Source: Gymnopus androsaceus JB14
Taxonomy: Eukaryota > Basidiomycota > Agaricomycetes > Agaricales > Omphalotaceae
Reading direction: 5' to 3'
NCBI GenBank assembly: GCA_009733575.1
Contig: ML769472.1
Span: 128,990-192,989, forward strand
DNA: 64,000 bases
Positions 10,450-22,764 of this stretch are shown here, piece after piece. How positions within the stretch are numbered: the stretch's first letter is position 1; each line of letters starts with the position of its first letter. A model generated the notes under the pieces. It was not told the origin of the DNA. It worked only from the letters and a program-made list of their open reading frames with translations, and did not search any database. Made by a program: the position numbers and the translations under genes.

Positions 10450-11357
10450 AGCAGTTGTGGAAAGAGGATGTGGTGGAACGCGACCAAAACGCGACGCACG
10501 TTTCTCAATTCGGGCGTCTATTGCAGCGCTTACTAAGGTCTAACAGAAACTCGACACGAACTATGCAATTGTCCATGTTCTCATCTTACGGTAGTCCTTC
10601 CTTCACGTTACTCAATGCTACGTATCCTCCACACAGGCGCTGCTGGAAATTTGGAATGCAGGCACACGCCTCTGCCGCCCCGCTTCAGAATCTTATCAAA
10701 ATAGCCAAGGAGCAGGATATCACGGATGGATGTCTTCTCGTTCTGTTTTACTGATGAGGCAAAAACTCCGCAGGAGTTTTGAGGGTTCATTCGGACGCGA
10801 AAACCAACGAAATGTACAACTTATGTATCCCTTATTTCTTCGAAGCGATTGAAGTCCGAACATGTTACAATTTTCCGATTCGTCTGATCGCTCACGTTCT
10901 GGCTTTGAAGATGATATCCTTGAGCATTGGTAACGCGAAGCAGAATCTCTGGCTTGAAGAGATCATAAATTGGAGAACGCATTCCTGGCCACTAAAATGT
11001 AGATCCACAGACAGTTACAACAACCTTTGCTTGGTAACCCGCCCTCTAGAGGATGTCAGAATAAAGTCGAGAATCCTCGTAGAGGGTTTCTGAATTTTCG
11101 TCAACCTCTTAGAGGGATTGGTCACCAAGCTACAGCTACCTCCGTTTCGGATTCATAAACCCCCTTGAGCATTAGCGAAGTTCTGGGGCCCATCTACGCG
11201 TCACTGGCACGCTCACGTGCATGGAACGATCTGGGCCACGAGTTGTTTCGAGTTTCCATCATCTCCTTACCGTTAAGTATAGCTGCTATTTGACGAACTC
11301 ATCATGCTCCTTACTAATTCTACTTGTGTGTTCTCATTGATCTGCGCGCAGCTTCCA
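10450..11357. other. No supported gene
   Basis: Intergenic. It contains the promoter of the histidine acid phosphatase gene and a short imperfect repeat of CCTCTAGAGG / CCTCTTAGAGG type near 11040-11115. Open frames here lack coding character. Confidence 0.5.
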
Positions 11358-11853
11358 AGAGTTCAACTGGGAAGCCTTCCCGCATCGAGACACGGACGAA
11401 ATTCTCGCTGAGGATATGTCTATGCTGTCGCTAGAGTGGGGATATCGGCTTTGCTCCCTATTAATCAATGGTGATCTCATATTCAGAAATCTGCGAGTGT
11501 TTTTGTATTTGACGTGCTTTAAGGAGCAGAACGCATCCAGCTATTCACTGGCTGGCAGAGCGAGGATTTCAAATGGCCTACAGGAATGCTGGTTAGTTTG
11601 GCAGTTCGAGTCTTCGCTGTGTCTGAGTCTTCCAGCACTAATGCGTACGGTATTCATAGGGAATGTACAAGAGCGATGGTATGCGACTTCTGACGCGACT
11701 TTTTCTTTCTTTAATCCAAATACAGCCTCACCGATGCTGACATCCTCACACTTCGAAACGAATCCATTTCCAGCTCTCCAAAGTCCTTCTTCTGTTACAT
11801 TGACGTTCGAAACCTCGCTGAAAAGAAATTTGCCTCTGGTGCCATGATTCATG
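11358..11853 (+). CDS. Unrecognised coding-like stretch
   Basis: Several segments look like exons: FNWEAFPHRDTDEILAED, MLSLEWGYRLCSLLI, CFKEQNASSYSLAGRARISN and, in another frame after a possible intron, LTDADILTLRNESISSSPKS followed by YIDVRNLAEKKFASGAMI. I do not recognise a family and could not make one uninterrupted gene model. It may be a real small gene with several introns or a remnant. The strand is chosen from these segments only. Confidence 0.25.
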
Positions 11854-11899
11854 AAGATGGGTATGACTTTCCAGAATTGAGGGGTTGGGATTGTTGAGG

Positions 11900-12552
11900 T
11901 TCATGACGGGACACAGGAGAACGGTGAAGAAGATTGCCGGGCTTGTATCAATTTGTTTCATGCTTCATCTTTGCAACACTAGTGGATCATAGTTATCAGT
12001 TGCTACTCGATAGGTTTCCCTTCATTTACCATTAGTAAACCCTTGGAACAAGGGCGCATTCCCAGAGAACGAAACTCAATCCATCCTACTAACGAGTCTG
12101 AGAAGTATATAGCCTGCTAATCAAAGTTTCGCGGAAGACTGGCATGAAGCAGTTTCAGTTAAGTTTCAAGGCCGAAAAGTAACAGCTTGGGATTGTGATG
12201 CTATTTATGTAAGTATATTTCTCTTCGTTGCACCTTTTAGACCATTTGGTTTGAGGTAGTGTTGTCCCGGCCAAAAGCAATAGTAGTATTATGTATATTG
12301 GTCAATGTACGCAGTAGAAATACATATTACAGAAAACCAATGGCCTGCAAGCTTAGTGGCATCAATGATGACGGGGGGAAACAGCCCCGAGGATAATTAG
12401 GAGTAGAAGAACTATAAACCAACAACAGCAACACCTGGAGGACCAAGAGCGAGACGGAGATACCGGAACTGGCGGTACAGGAGACGGGGAGACTGGAGCT
12501 GGGGGTGCAGGAGAGGTCGAACAACACTCTATTCTACGTTCACACAGATGCA
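11900..12552. other. No supported gene
   Basis: Intergenic. The stretch 12380-12540 is purine-rich with GGAGAC/GGAGCTGG-like low-complexity repeats. It lies downstream of the F-box-like gene. Confidence 0.5.
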
Positions 12553-14007
12553 TTAGAGTATAATGACCGATGGTCTGTTGGCGAGCAGAACCCCAGTAGA
12601 AATTGAACCAATTGCCCTATCCCACATTGGAGGGGGAAACTGGTCCTCTTGAATGCCAATGATCTTGATAGCAGGTACCTGCTGCGAAAGATGCGATGTA
12701 TACTGGATTATAGCAGCCTCTAACTTGTTAGGGCAACTAGGTGCTTGAATCGGAATGTGCTCTTCAAATATGTTGATTGGCTGGATGAAGAACACTTCCT
12801 TGAGTGAAGGAAAGCGAAGAAGAGAGCTTACTAGTTCATCCTACAAGAAAGCATATTAATCTGATTGCGGAAGTGTACAAGATAGATCAAACATACAAAC
12901 GGGCAAACTACACTCCGGTCAGTGCTGAAACCTAGGTTGTCAATTCCAGGGAACGAAGCGTGAGCGAGACGCAAGAAATGTCCCGATGCCCACTCGTGTA
13001 CGTGGAAATACATCTGAGAGACATACCAATCGCCGAAGGGCTCTGAAATTGGTGCTGAAATCGAGTCGCCTCGCCTACTAATACCAAAGCTTCGAATGCC
13101 GATGGCATTGACGAGTCCCTCGTTTCGTACTTGGTCAATAAAGGATTCGATAAACGGAATGATAGGTTCACGTTTGAAGAAATCCAGATTCGAAGTTCTG
13201 GCCCTCGTGCTATCCTGGATGACGATACGCATTAATAGAGGATGTTCGCGTGCCAGCTTCCGAAGCCACGACAGAGTAAATGGGCGCGTCCCTACGTCGA
13301 CTATTATCACAAGTTCGCGAAGACCAGGAAATTTATGTTCTCCAAAAGACTCGTTCAGGAGTGGAGTGGCGAAGGTGTTTAATGTGATGGACAAAACATT
13401 CACCCGCATTCCGCGGGAGAGGTACTTTCCGATATTGATGAGTTGGTGTTCATCGGTAACCATCTGATGGTCTAAGATGACTTTCCCTAGGTCCGATGGA
13501 CTCAAGAGCTGGTCATCAATAAGAGCTGTCGATGGCGGAAGTGATAACGACTCAAAGAAGAAGGCCGGGGTAGGGTGGAACTTGATGGCAGTGACCAAGG
13601 GAATTGTTAACTGGTTGCAGGTCGAATTGATTTGAACAAGATTAGGGAAATGGGAAGGAGGAAGCTGGGAAAGCAGTGGGAAGAGAAAATGGTTGAGATC
13701 AATTGACCTGCATTCATTGTTTAGTTCATTTGTCTGGGATTCTAAAAAAAATAACATACTTGATAGACGCAGCAAAAGCTTTATTGGAAGCACACAGAGC
13801 TGTGAGGTTCTCTAAATCAATATGGCCCTTCAACTCCGCATATGAGAACAGAAACGGTAAGCATATTCGTCGAAATTGGCGATTAACCATTGAGAGAGGC
13901 AAAAGTTCAGTCGTCTCGTATTTCAGGCAATTTTTGATAGGAATGATGCGGCCCATCGCGATGGATTCCACTATAGCTTGAAGAATCTCTTCGGGAAATT
14001 CAATCAT
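12553..14007 (-). CDS. F-box-like protein with leucine-rich-type C-terminal region
   Basis: The start is the ATG at 14007 (MIEFPEEILQAIVESI), the usual short F-box-like opening 'lP.Eil..I'. The next exon carries NRQFRRICLPFLFSYAEL, the standard basidiomycete continuation. The long middle exon (about 12900-13710) has alternating leucine-rich segments (KFPGLRELVIIVDV, HASFPGIDNLGF) typical of these proteins. The last exon ends FEEHIPIQ... to LLANRPSVIIL. There are two introns and about 480 residues. Such proteins are very numerous in Agaricomycetes and are assumed to feed substrates to SCF ubiquitin ligases, but the substrate is unknown. No frame break was seen. Confidence 0.75.
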
Positions 14008-14070
14008 GGTGATAGTGGACAAAGAAAGAGACAACCCCTATCCGGTCGTTGTGTTTGGCCTAAGCTTAGG

Positions 14071-14250
14071 CAAGGGCATTCGGCATCCGAACGGCAGACA
14101 TGCATGCCCACATCGTGACCTTAATTGAAAAGTCACACATCCGATGGCGTTAGCCATTCAGTTTTGAATAGAAAACGGAACTTTCCCGCGCATGCTTGCC
14201 TCTTTTGGTAACCAAGAGGGAGTCTGCCGTTCGGATGCCGAATGCCCTTG
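14071..14250. mobile_element. hAT-type MITE (180 bp) upstream of the F-box-like gene
   Basis: Terminal inverted repeats of about 29 bp begin CAAGGGCATTCGGCATCCGA and lie at 14071-14099 and 14222-14250. Both sides carry the 8-bp repeat AGCTTAGG (14063-14070 and 14251-14258), the target duplication size of hAT elements. There is no coding capacity. It sits about 60 bp upstream of the start codon of the F-box-like gene and so probably lies in its promoter. Confidence 0.85.
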
Positions 14251-14439
14251 AGCTTAGGCGCTAAGATAAGATTACGCGGGCTTACCGAATTTAGCGCTAC
14301 CACTACTAGTGCCAACGCGTCAGCGACTCTTATATTCAGCGACTCTTATATACTGTATCGAAAGCTGATTTGATATAGGATACTTTAGGCTGGATATATA
14401 ACCGACTCGAACGCGTAGCCCACAAGCCAGAAATAGGAC

Positions 14440-14713
14440 TCCTTAAATGCGAATGTAGCCTTGATATGGCAACCTTCGCGGGCTTTGCTTGGGGGCTGTT
14501 CTCTGCGGCGAGCTCGACAGAGAGTGAAGCAAGCACCTGAGGTAGATGCCTTTTGACCCAGTCATCCCCGAGCGCCGCAGCCTTCTCCGTGCGGTGCTTA
14601 ATGATCGCCACCTCGGATTCACAACCTTGGCTGGGAAAGCTAATCTTCATGATCAGGTTGAGACCTGCCCAGCTACATTTGCGCTTGATACCTTTGTGGC
14701 GAATACACGACAC
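14440..14713 (-). pseudogene. Possible FunK1-type kinase fragment
   Basis: One frame reads ISFPSQGCESEVAIIKHRTE, then KAAALGDDWVKRHLPQVLAS and LSVELAAENSPQ. The spacing of an alkaline/acidic helix followed by 'V..HLP.vl' resembles the N-lobe of the fungal-specific FunK1 kinases. No catalytic loop is present. This is a weak, pattern-based call; it could be a chance open frame. Confidence 0.2.
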
Positions 14714-14864
14714 TTAACGAAAATTGTGCCAATGATACCGCTCGGGACTCGGAGACAGAGACCAACATAGCTGAAAGTCAACTGCTATTGATAACACGTT
14801 CATCCCCTTTGTCCTTTGAAGGAGGGTAGGCATGCGTTTAACCCGCCGGTCCAGAGTATCGGAG

Positions 14865-15125
14865 CATCAGAGTCTTCAGGGTCTTCGTTTTCAAGTTCCT
14901 CGTCTCCGGTAGTCTTCACGTCGCCCCCCAAATTTTTGGATATCGAGACTGATTAAAAGACGCTAAACAGCTCAATTAGTGCGGGCCCGCATATCATGGA
15001 CTGGAAGAAATGCATCGCTACAGAGACGTCGGAACATATGGTCACTTACAACTCATAGTTTGATTTCGACTTTTTCGACTTGAATCTGCAAACAACTTCA
15101 TAGGTTTCTTGGCCACAGAAGATAC
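14865..15125 (-). repeat. Degenerate copy of the 3' part of the SRA gene
   Basis: This stretch is clearly similar to 18885-19215, the 3' part of the SRA-YDG gene, in the same orientation. Shared stretches include TCATGGACTGGAAGAA, AGAGCTCAAT/ACAGCTCAAT and CAGGTTTCTTGG/TAGGTTTCTTGG. In the minus direction it can be read as AKKPMKLFADSS (compare TKKPVRVFRGF) and ends with an acidic tail (TTGDEELENEDPEDSD). It flanks the P450 gene on the far side, so the P450 lies between two SRA-related segments. It is a partial duplicate. Confidence 0.65.
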
Positions 15126-15301
15126 ATTAACTTAAAACCGCAAATGCTACAAAGTAGCGTACAACCGCTCATCCTTTCTAATCCCAATTTTCCAATTCTC
15201 AACCAATCCACAGAGCATCCGAGTCCGCGCCATGCACAATATGACATGTCCAATGCCAGCATCTCATACTACTTCTGCTACCTAACCTTTGGCCACCTCC
15301 C

Positions 15302-17975
15302 TCATTCACGAGCCTTGACATGCAACGGCATCTGAACTCCTTCTTGCCAGTTGTTCTTCTTCATCGGTATCATTATTCCCGCTGCGCAGACGTGTTGAAG
15401 AAATTTTTCAGGAGATACAAAGCAAGATATACCTGGTACGCGTTGGATGTCGTCCAGCCCCCCAGGTGGAGGAGAAAATTCAAACTTCTCGAGGAGACCG
15501 AAGAGGATTGCTTGAAGTTCCATTATGCTGGAAGGCGTTGTTTATGCTGCAGAAATCACTATAAAAGAAAGGTACTCACGCAAATCGCCAGCTAGATCAT
15601 CAAAATGTCAGTGGGCACAGTACGTGCATATGTATACCACACTCACCCTATGCAGGCTCTTACACCAGCACCTTGCAAGATGTCAATATATCCTAGACAC
15701 TGTACACTGTAAAGAAGCACTCACTAAATGTCATTCTAAATAGAGCGGTAAGAATAATTTGCAGCTCGTTCAACCACTTTACACTCACAGATTGGCGTAA
15801 ACTCCAAGAGTCGTCCTCTTCTTCGAATCGATCATGAACCGCTCTGGGTTCCATTCATTGGCATCTTCGCCCCATACTTGGGCCAACCTATTGATTGGTA
15901 GTAAGAAATCGCGTCATGGGAGATCCTCATTGAAGCTTAGCCTACCTGTTATACATTGCAATGGAAAGAATAATCCGCTGACCCTTGCTAACAGGAATTT
16001 GTGAGATTTCCTCCCCGGACTCAGTAATGATAGGAAATTCAAGTGGAATGCTATCGTCGGATGCTGCTTGTCGAGAGAGGACGGGCGCCTGCAGACATGG
16101 TAACGGTGAGCTATGCAAGAACCTGCAAGAAACTTCTTACTATAGGGTGCAGTCTCAATGCTTCCTGCCAACACGAATGTGTTATCAGTGAAGATTTACC
16201 ACCGGGTAAGGCAACGGGAAATCAACCTTGATAACAGCGTTAAAGAAAGGCATCGAGTCGTAATCACTAGCAGTCAACTCCTTATCTCGACCGATACGGG
16301 CTCGCACATCTTGAATTTCAGTATAAGTCCTCTGTTGATCTTTGGGGGATTTAGCCAGCTCAAAAAGCAGCCCTAGCAAAACGATAGTTAGCCTATATGA
16401 GGCATCATTGGGGGCTAAATGCCAAGCATACAGTTAGTAGTGGATGCAGTTGTCTCATGGCCTGCAAGTATAATCGTCCTTGTAGAGCACTCGTTAGTTA
16501 GATATACCTGTTTTTTCAGCAGTACTGATACCTACGCCATTTGGGAAAGTACCTCGTCCTCATCGAGGGCTTTCTTTCGATCTGCAGCCAAATTCGAACG
16601 GAGCAAGATACTGAGTACATCTTTGCTTCCTTTCAAGTCTTCCTCTCCATTCGTTTCCTGAGCCGCGGTCCTGAAGACAGATTTGGCAATCTTTTTTGAT
16701 GCGTCCGAAAATTTCTTGAACCTCACTTCTTCTTTCGTGGGGAATCGACACATAAAATTTGCCAGTGGAGAGGGAAGGGACCGTCGGAAAGCTCGGTAGA
16801 GAATAATCCATGATTGAGGGTAGAGGCGGGAATCGGCACTGAGGCGTAAGGACATAGCTTTTTAGGAAAACAAAATTCGAGCGTCGGAGAGAATACATAC
16901 AACATATGCTTGAGAATTTCGCCCAACTCGTTTGCGTGTCCATCAAGTGCACCAAACTTGTAATCGAATGCGCCTGTGTTGTTAATTAGCGCGGATGAAT
17001 TGAATGCCAAACAAATTTTCAAAGAATTACTTTCACCAATAACGTCTAGTGTGATCATTGGAAGCCATTGTGACACGTTGACGACTGAGCTGACCAGTTC
17101 TTCTTCTTTCCATTTGTTAGCAAGCTAGAAACCCCATTTAACAGTTCAATATTCCAAAATCAAAAGCAAAAGGTTGAGCTTACTCGAGCAGTGGAACGTT
17201 GGAACAAACTCAGGAATTGTCGCAGTTGAGTAGCAGAAAAAGCAGGGTTCAGAACTTTCCTATGTCGGTTATGTACTTCGCCTTGATATTAAATGAGCAC
17301 CTGGGGTGAAGATGACTATGAAAAAAAATCCACCTTCCGCCCAAATAATACTAAACGGTGCCCAAAAACGAACTGATCAAGCTCAAGCAACCCAAGTAAC
17401 AAAAACACTCACCCACGCCCAAACATCATTTTGGTTATCTGCTGCGAGTCAATAGCTTTTGGGAATCGATATCCTGAAGTGTGGAGAATGTATTGCAGGG
17501 CGCGGGGATCGGCCACCATTAACGAGTCTTCCTGCGAGAAATGGCAATGGCATGATGAGCATCAGAAAATGGTCGACAATCACGGGAACTGCAAGTTCGA
17601 GGTCCTGGATTCCACTTACTCCATAACAGGTGCTCGTTCGAAAAGCAGTCCCGTATTTATTGAACCATTTGGCTTCGATAGCGTTGACCTCCTTTGCAAA
17701 ATTGGATGTGCATGAGTGTGGGAAGACGTAGTGAACTGTAACAAAAAATAAGACTCCACTTCTTGGTGAATTATTTCATAGTCGTTTCCTAATGGGCTGG
17801 TGAGTTTAAAGGTAAGGAGCCAGCATGAACACCAACCAAGGAGGAGTGAAGATCTCGGAGGTCCTCTCAGAAACTTGAGGGATCTTTGATAGTATCGATA
17901 AACGAATCCGAAGAGGATGTAGGCGCTTGAGATGAAGATGAAAGCAAAGGCGGCTTTAACGACAGTTCCCAACAT
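15302..17975 (-). CDS. Cytochrome P450 monooxygenase (microsomal, Agaricomycete type)
   Basis: The N-terminal membrane anchor (AAFAFIFISSAYILFGFVY) is followed by the proline-rich LRGPPRSSLLLG. Further blocks are MVADPRALQYILHTSGYRFP, VHNRHRKVLNPAFSATQLRQ (C-helix WxxxR region, here HRKVL), the ETT-type I-helix exon near 16440-16480, ALRLHPI near 16170, the PERF-like ANEWNPERFMID near 15840 and a heme loop assembled across introns as TFSAGVRACIGWRFA with the axial cysteine. The C-terminus is MIPMKKNNWQEGVQMPLHV. There are roughly twelve or more short introns and no unavoidable frame break. It uses NADPH-P450 reductase electrons for oxidation of an unknown substrate. The family (CYP5037/CYP512-like clan) is a guess. 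Confidence 0.8.
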
Positions 17976-18874
17976 GGTATCGGAGTAGGATCCACATTTT
18001 GCTTCACGTCGCTTTTATGTGGCTCCTCATAAACAGACTTCCCAGGAAAGGTAACATATGACTGGGTCCTTCTTCAACTGACGTTGCGGGACAAATAATT
18101 GTTGGACATTAAACGGTGAGATCTCTATTCATGGAAGGACGACAAATCGAAATAGCGTACGCAGTAGCTAGCCGAGGCGAAACACATGCTATTTCACCAC
18201 GTACTTGTCAATAGAAGCTCCGAAATTGGAGGATGACTGAGACTCACTGGAAAAAGACCAAAGAAAGATGTGTCGTTCGGCGGCCGATGATTCTTATACG
18301 GGCCGACGATAACAGGAATGTCAAAGAATGGACACAGCTGCAAGAATTGATTAGTATTCGAATCAAAGGGTATGGTTAGAAACGAAAAAGACCAGAAAAT
18401 ATCTCCATAGTTTATGCGTATAAATTGAGGTTGGGGTTATAAATCTGAAGAGACTGCTTCGCCTGATTCCTGTGAACCCACTGCTAGAGCCTTTAGGCGA
18501 TCTCCGAGCTTGGAGTTCGTTCGTGAAAGGAATCCTGAGCTTCGGGGCTGTGTTCAAGCGCCGCCGCTCAAGGGCTTCTTGAGTAAAACCTGCTCTCGAT
18601 ACCCAAGGCCATGCCTCAATATTCAGGGAGCGTATTGATGGTGGGGAGGAAGATGGCTTGGACGTCGGTGTTTGAGAAACAAAGAGTCATCTGTTCCTAT
18701 TACTAATCCGTACTGGGCGAAGGCGCAGGACCAGTAGAGGAAAAGGCTTCGGTGATTTCTAGTTAGGATTATACTGTATACAGATCAAAGAAGAAATATT
18801 GTTACAATTGTTTGTAAATCTTCGAAATTATTCAATACATTTTGGCAAAAAAGACATGTGCCGAAGTCTCTCTA
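17976..18874. other. No supported gene
   Basis: Intergenic between the P450 start and the 3' end of the SRA gene. It would contain the P450 promoter. Nothing else was recognised. Confidence 0.5.
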
Positions 18875-20334
18875 CTATATTGTCAAGGAAGAGTCGCCGT
18901 CGGTAGTCTTTGTGCGGTCCCCCGAGTTTCGGATAGGTATCGTTGGCTAATTAGTAGGAAGATGCTAAAGAGCTCAATCAGTACGGGGGCAACTCATGGA
19001 CTGGAAGAATTCTATCTAGGCCTGAACGAGAATTCAGTCATCGGAGCATGTAATTAAAGATGTGTTTTTCACCGACTCGACAACGTATAAACCATCGTAG
19101 CGATACCTAGAGACACGAGCGCTAGCAAATAATAGCGCTGTGGTTCACTTTCCCCTGGTGGGTGCATAGTTGTTCGGCTTGAATCCGCGAAAGACCCTCA
19201 CAGGTTTCTTGGTTGGCACTAGAGGTCCATTTAGTGGAGAGAATAGTTTATAAGATCAAAAGTTTTACCTTCAAAGCAGCATTGAACCGCCAGATACTGG
19301 ACACTCTTGAAGAGAAGACGCGTAGTCAATGATAATGAATATATAAAGAAATGAAATGACACGAATAGAATTTCGGAGACTGATCCGAGCTTTGAGGCGC
19401 AGTGCGAAGCTAAACAGTGTTAGTCGCAAGACATAATATTATGTTAGAATTTGAGATGAACAACATTTTTGGGTGCTGCTTTCGTGCCTGTGAGATCACG
19501 TTCACCTGTCGGGCCGGTTGAGAAAAGGAATCACTGTGTTAGGATCATACCGCACCCGAGCCAGTATATGTACTTTTTAAGCCGTTAACCAATCGAAACG
19601 TTCATATGCATGAAAACTCACAATGCATATCCCTTATAGTCGTCATCATCGTATCCTCCGCTTAGAGAAACGCTATAGGCACTATTTGGACCGCCTGAGA
19701 TTCCTGCAACCCAAGGCCTTACGAAGAGATTAAGAGTAAGTTCGCGGGTATGTACATACCCGCGAACTCATGTGTGAATTGAGTCGGCGCTGCACCCTTA
19801 TCTGGTCTCCCATAGGTTCCGACCTCGATTCCACGAATAAAAGTTTTTTTTTCTGGTAAACGGAATCGTTAGTTACATAAAATAGGGAAGAGAGGAAAAC
19901 TCAACACTCGCGATTCATGAACACGATTCCCGTCTTCGCGGCCCATTGGACCAGAATTCTTGCTGACTCTGATTCCAGCCTTGAAGGAATCAGGAATATA
20001 ATCTTCAGAGTTCTTTTCTTTTCTGTAGTCGATAACCTTTCCACTATTCCGTCCCGACTTAGGAATTCGGACCTGATCCAGAGTCTGAGGCTGAACGAGC
20101 GATTTTTTGTGGTGGTGTCGCGGAATCAGCAGTTTCAGGTTATTCAAGCTTCCGCATCTAGGCAGTATTCTTCTGCTTTCGAGGTTTCTCAATGTATTCA
20201 AAGAAGGGCTTGTCGAGGCCTAATGATTTCAGCAACTCCTTGTTCCAGTACAGTGGAATTAGAATAAGTATGAACGTTAGACGGCAGGCTGACCTTGCAA
20301 TGTTTTCCAGACGAGCTTTTTCATAAACAGACAT
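18875..20334 (-). CDS. SRA-YDG domain protein (methylcytosine-reader fold)
   Basis: The gene starts MSVYEKARLENIA at 20334. Following exons carry KELLKSLGLDKPFFEYIEKP, then KVIDYRKEKNSEDYIPDSFK and NSGPMGREDGNRVHESR. The SRA core comes next: IEVGTYG, RPWVAGISGGPNSAYSVSLS, GGYDDD, TYTGSG, ERDLTGTKAAPKN, TAPQSSDQS, FNAALK, KKPVRVFRGFK and YRYDGLYVVE. These are the hallmark blocks of SET- and RING-associated domains, which flip out modified cytosine. No RING finger is seen. The N-terminal exons need frame changes that I could not resolve with good splice sites, and the last exons (QPTIPIRNSGDRTK) are uncertain. It may be an old copy. A partial duplicate lies at 14865-15125. Confidence 0.65.
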
Positions 20335-20580
20335 TTCGTCGAGGGAAAGTGGGGGTATAGAGCTTGCTTTCGAAGTTATAGGAGGTCTTTACACTGGGCT
20401 ACAATGATGGACTACAATAATACAAACTTCTTCGTGATACTATACAAAGAACCTAGTAGAGCCTAGTGTCTTTAGACAAGCGAAACGTCGTTCGACTGCT
20501 TGGACTAGGTTGGAGCTTACAACTAAGTATATGAAGATCTCCTTACCTCCGAATCCACTGTTTCGATATCACCCGGAACC

Positions 20581-22391
20581 CTAAACGCTAATGAATCTGT
20601 GGCACTTCTTCTTACTAGTATATACGGAGATTTTGAAACTATTTGAGTCTAGGTTGTCTCGCATTCCACGGAGGCATTTCCGGTTGTTCAATGTTGCCAG
20701 AAGGTGCACTAGAATGTACGAGTTGAAATAGTGAAATTCATAGAGATGAAAGGCAGATACTGTGCGAGTCATTATGAGTTCAGTGCGCAAAAGCCGGAAG
20801 AAAGGAATTAGACCTTTGAGAACGCCAAGAAGACTCCAATAAAAATAAATGCGGGGCAAGCAACGAACTTTGCATGTCATGCTCAGGACACGGAACTTTC
20901 AGTCGACGAGAACACTCTCACCGTGATAACAACGCCCAGACCAGACAAACTAGATAGATATGTCAGCAAAGACGAGGACTAGGAAACACGCCGAAAAGAT
21001 GCACCCAGACAATACACCGGTGGTCACAGTATACAATATTAAGGTTTTGACGATGTCATTTGTACTGTACAGAGATGCGTAAGTATCCAGTTTGACAGAT
21101 TTGAAGGGAAAAAAAGCACCTTGCGAAACTGGTCTCCGTCGCCAAAGTAGCACAACGAGCATCAATGCAATGACCGTATCTGCAGCAAAGTTCGTGCCTT
21201 GCGCCGATCCGAGGACAGCCTGACCACAGAATGTACGGTGAACAAATTGAGGACGCACTGTAGTATGGTAGTAGGTGTCGCCTATAGGCTGAACCCAGAT
21301 TTCTGTATCGATAAACCTGAGAAAAGTAATGAAAATCTAGTTCATAACGAAGAGGACCAATTCGACTCACGCTGAGACAGTGCAGTCTACGAAATCCGAC
21401 TAAAACATCAATGAACTTTGAAGGAATAGAAATACCAGCATATAATTTGCACTCCTATAAGAGTATTGAGTCAATATTACTTACCAACGTCGATCTATTC
21501 ACTTACCGAACGAAGCAATAACCGGGGCGACCTAGTAAGTCAAAAAGATAGTAAGCTCAATAGAGTAGTTTAAATTTACCAGTAACGAACTCACCCCAAA
21601 GCCTGTCAAGTATATTTTCAGGCTCACTACGGATGAAGGATTTAACCTATTATATGAAAACTTGTGGTAATGTAACAACTTACTGTGCCATATTCTGGAG
21701 CAGTAGAATCTAGGGGATTAAAGCATGTCAGATAACAAGGCCCAAGATGCAATCGGACGTACATTCGCACCACAAAAATGTTGATATTCTGCAGATATTC
21801 ATCAATATACTGATGTCAAACGTGAAAGGAGCATCTTACTTACTGCAAGCAGATGGTCTACAGAATCCATGAGACTAGCTGTACGTCTGAGACACTTAAA
21901 ACTCACCGTTACTAGCCTACATTCGATGGTCTGGGCACATTGACATGACAAAAAGGAGAAACCAGACGTACCAGGAAAATTCACCAAATGTCTTGATGAT
22001 ACTTGAGGATGCGGTGAGAGTGTCAAAGAGGCCTTACGCAGAAAGCACGGAGACGATGCCTTCCACGAGCCTAGGCGACGAACCAGGTGAGACCGCATCA
22101 ATTTTGCAAAGGAATACAATGCTAACCACACTACACCAATCTGTGGAGGGAGTTACTTTGCGAATAAGCGGAAAGACAAGAATACGGACCATTGTTTTTA
22201 TATACAGCACATCCTTCTGATATTCGCGATAGTAGGAGTAAACCTGGAGCGTTGCAATACCGTATAGACTAGGCTCACGTCGTTAGCAGATAAATGGTAG
22301 GAGTTTACTTGCCCAACTCACAAGATAGAGGTGGCATTGCCCGTATACAAAGCGATGAAATCAGCCTTGGTGGTTGGGTTCAACGTGACCA
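20581..22391 (-). CDS. DUF6534-type multispanning membrane protein
   Basis: Exons in order read NPTTKADFIALYTGNATSIF, YGIATLQVYSYYREYQKD, TNFAADTVIALMLVVLLWRR, KTLILYTVTTGVLSGCIFSA, AFIFIGVFLAFSK and VHLLATLNNRKCLRGMRD. The order 'LYG..tLQ.Y.Y' at the start and 'K.y.nslLATLN.R' at the end is diagnostic of this Agaricomycete family of about seven helices. Function is unknown; receptor or transporter roles have been guessed for the family. Introns are numerous and short. No clear ATG precedes the first exon, so the start is uncertain. An unassigned open frame at 22426-22764 could be an upstream exon. Confidence 0.65.
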
Positions 22392-22764
22392 CGTAACTTA
22401 TTGTGAAGCAGAAAAGCCAGCGAGACTAAATACTTAGCCCCAATGAGTCAGTCTCAGATTTTGCTTCCGCTACTACTGTCTCGCCGCGTCGTTCAGATCT
22501 TGCGTCCAGCCTATCGGTGGCATGATAAACGTTATTGGAGTAGGAGTTGACGCGAGTGGAGTTTGTCGCGAGAGTCAGGTCTAGATTTGTGATTTGAAAG
22601 GAATGAAAGAAGAACGAGGATGGTTCTCGGAGGGTGTCTATCTTGCTCTGATTCATTTTTAATTCTAGATCAGTGCTAGGACTCCAGATTAGATATCGAT
22701 GTACTGAGACAGCGGTCTGAAAGAAGGGTTGGTCACGAAGAACCGGAGACGTACGATATTCCAC

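Noticed and set aside
10218..10754. 178-codon plus-strand frame over the start of the phosphatase gene
   Set aside because: It is antisense to the well-supported phosphatase first exon and its promoter. The composition shows no protein character.
13096..13467. Plus-strand frame within the F-box-like gene
   Set aside because: Shadow of the long minus-strand exon; no homology and no splice context.
18940..19075. Nonsense codons in the last exons of the SRA gene taken as RIP damage
   Set aside because: Plausible GT-AG introns remove the stops, so they need not be coding mutations.
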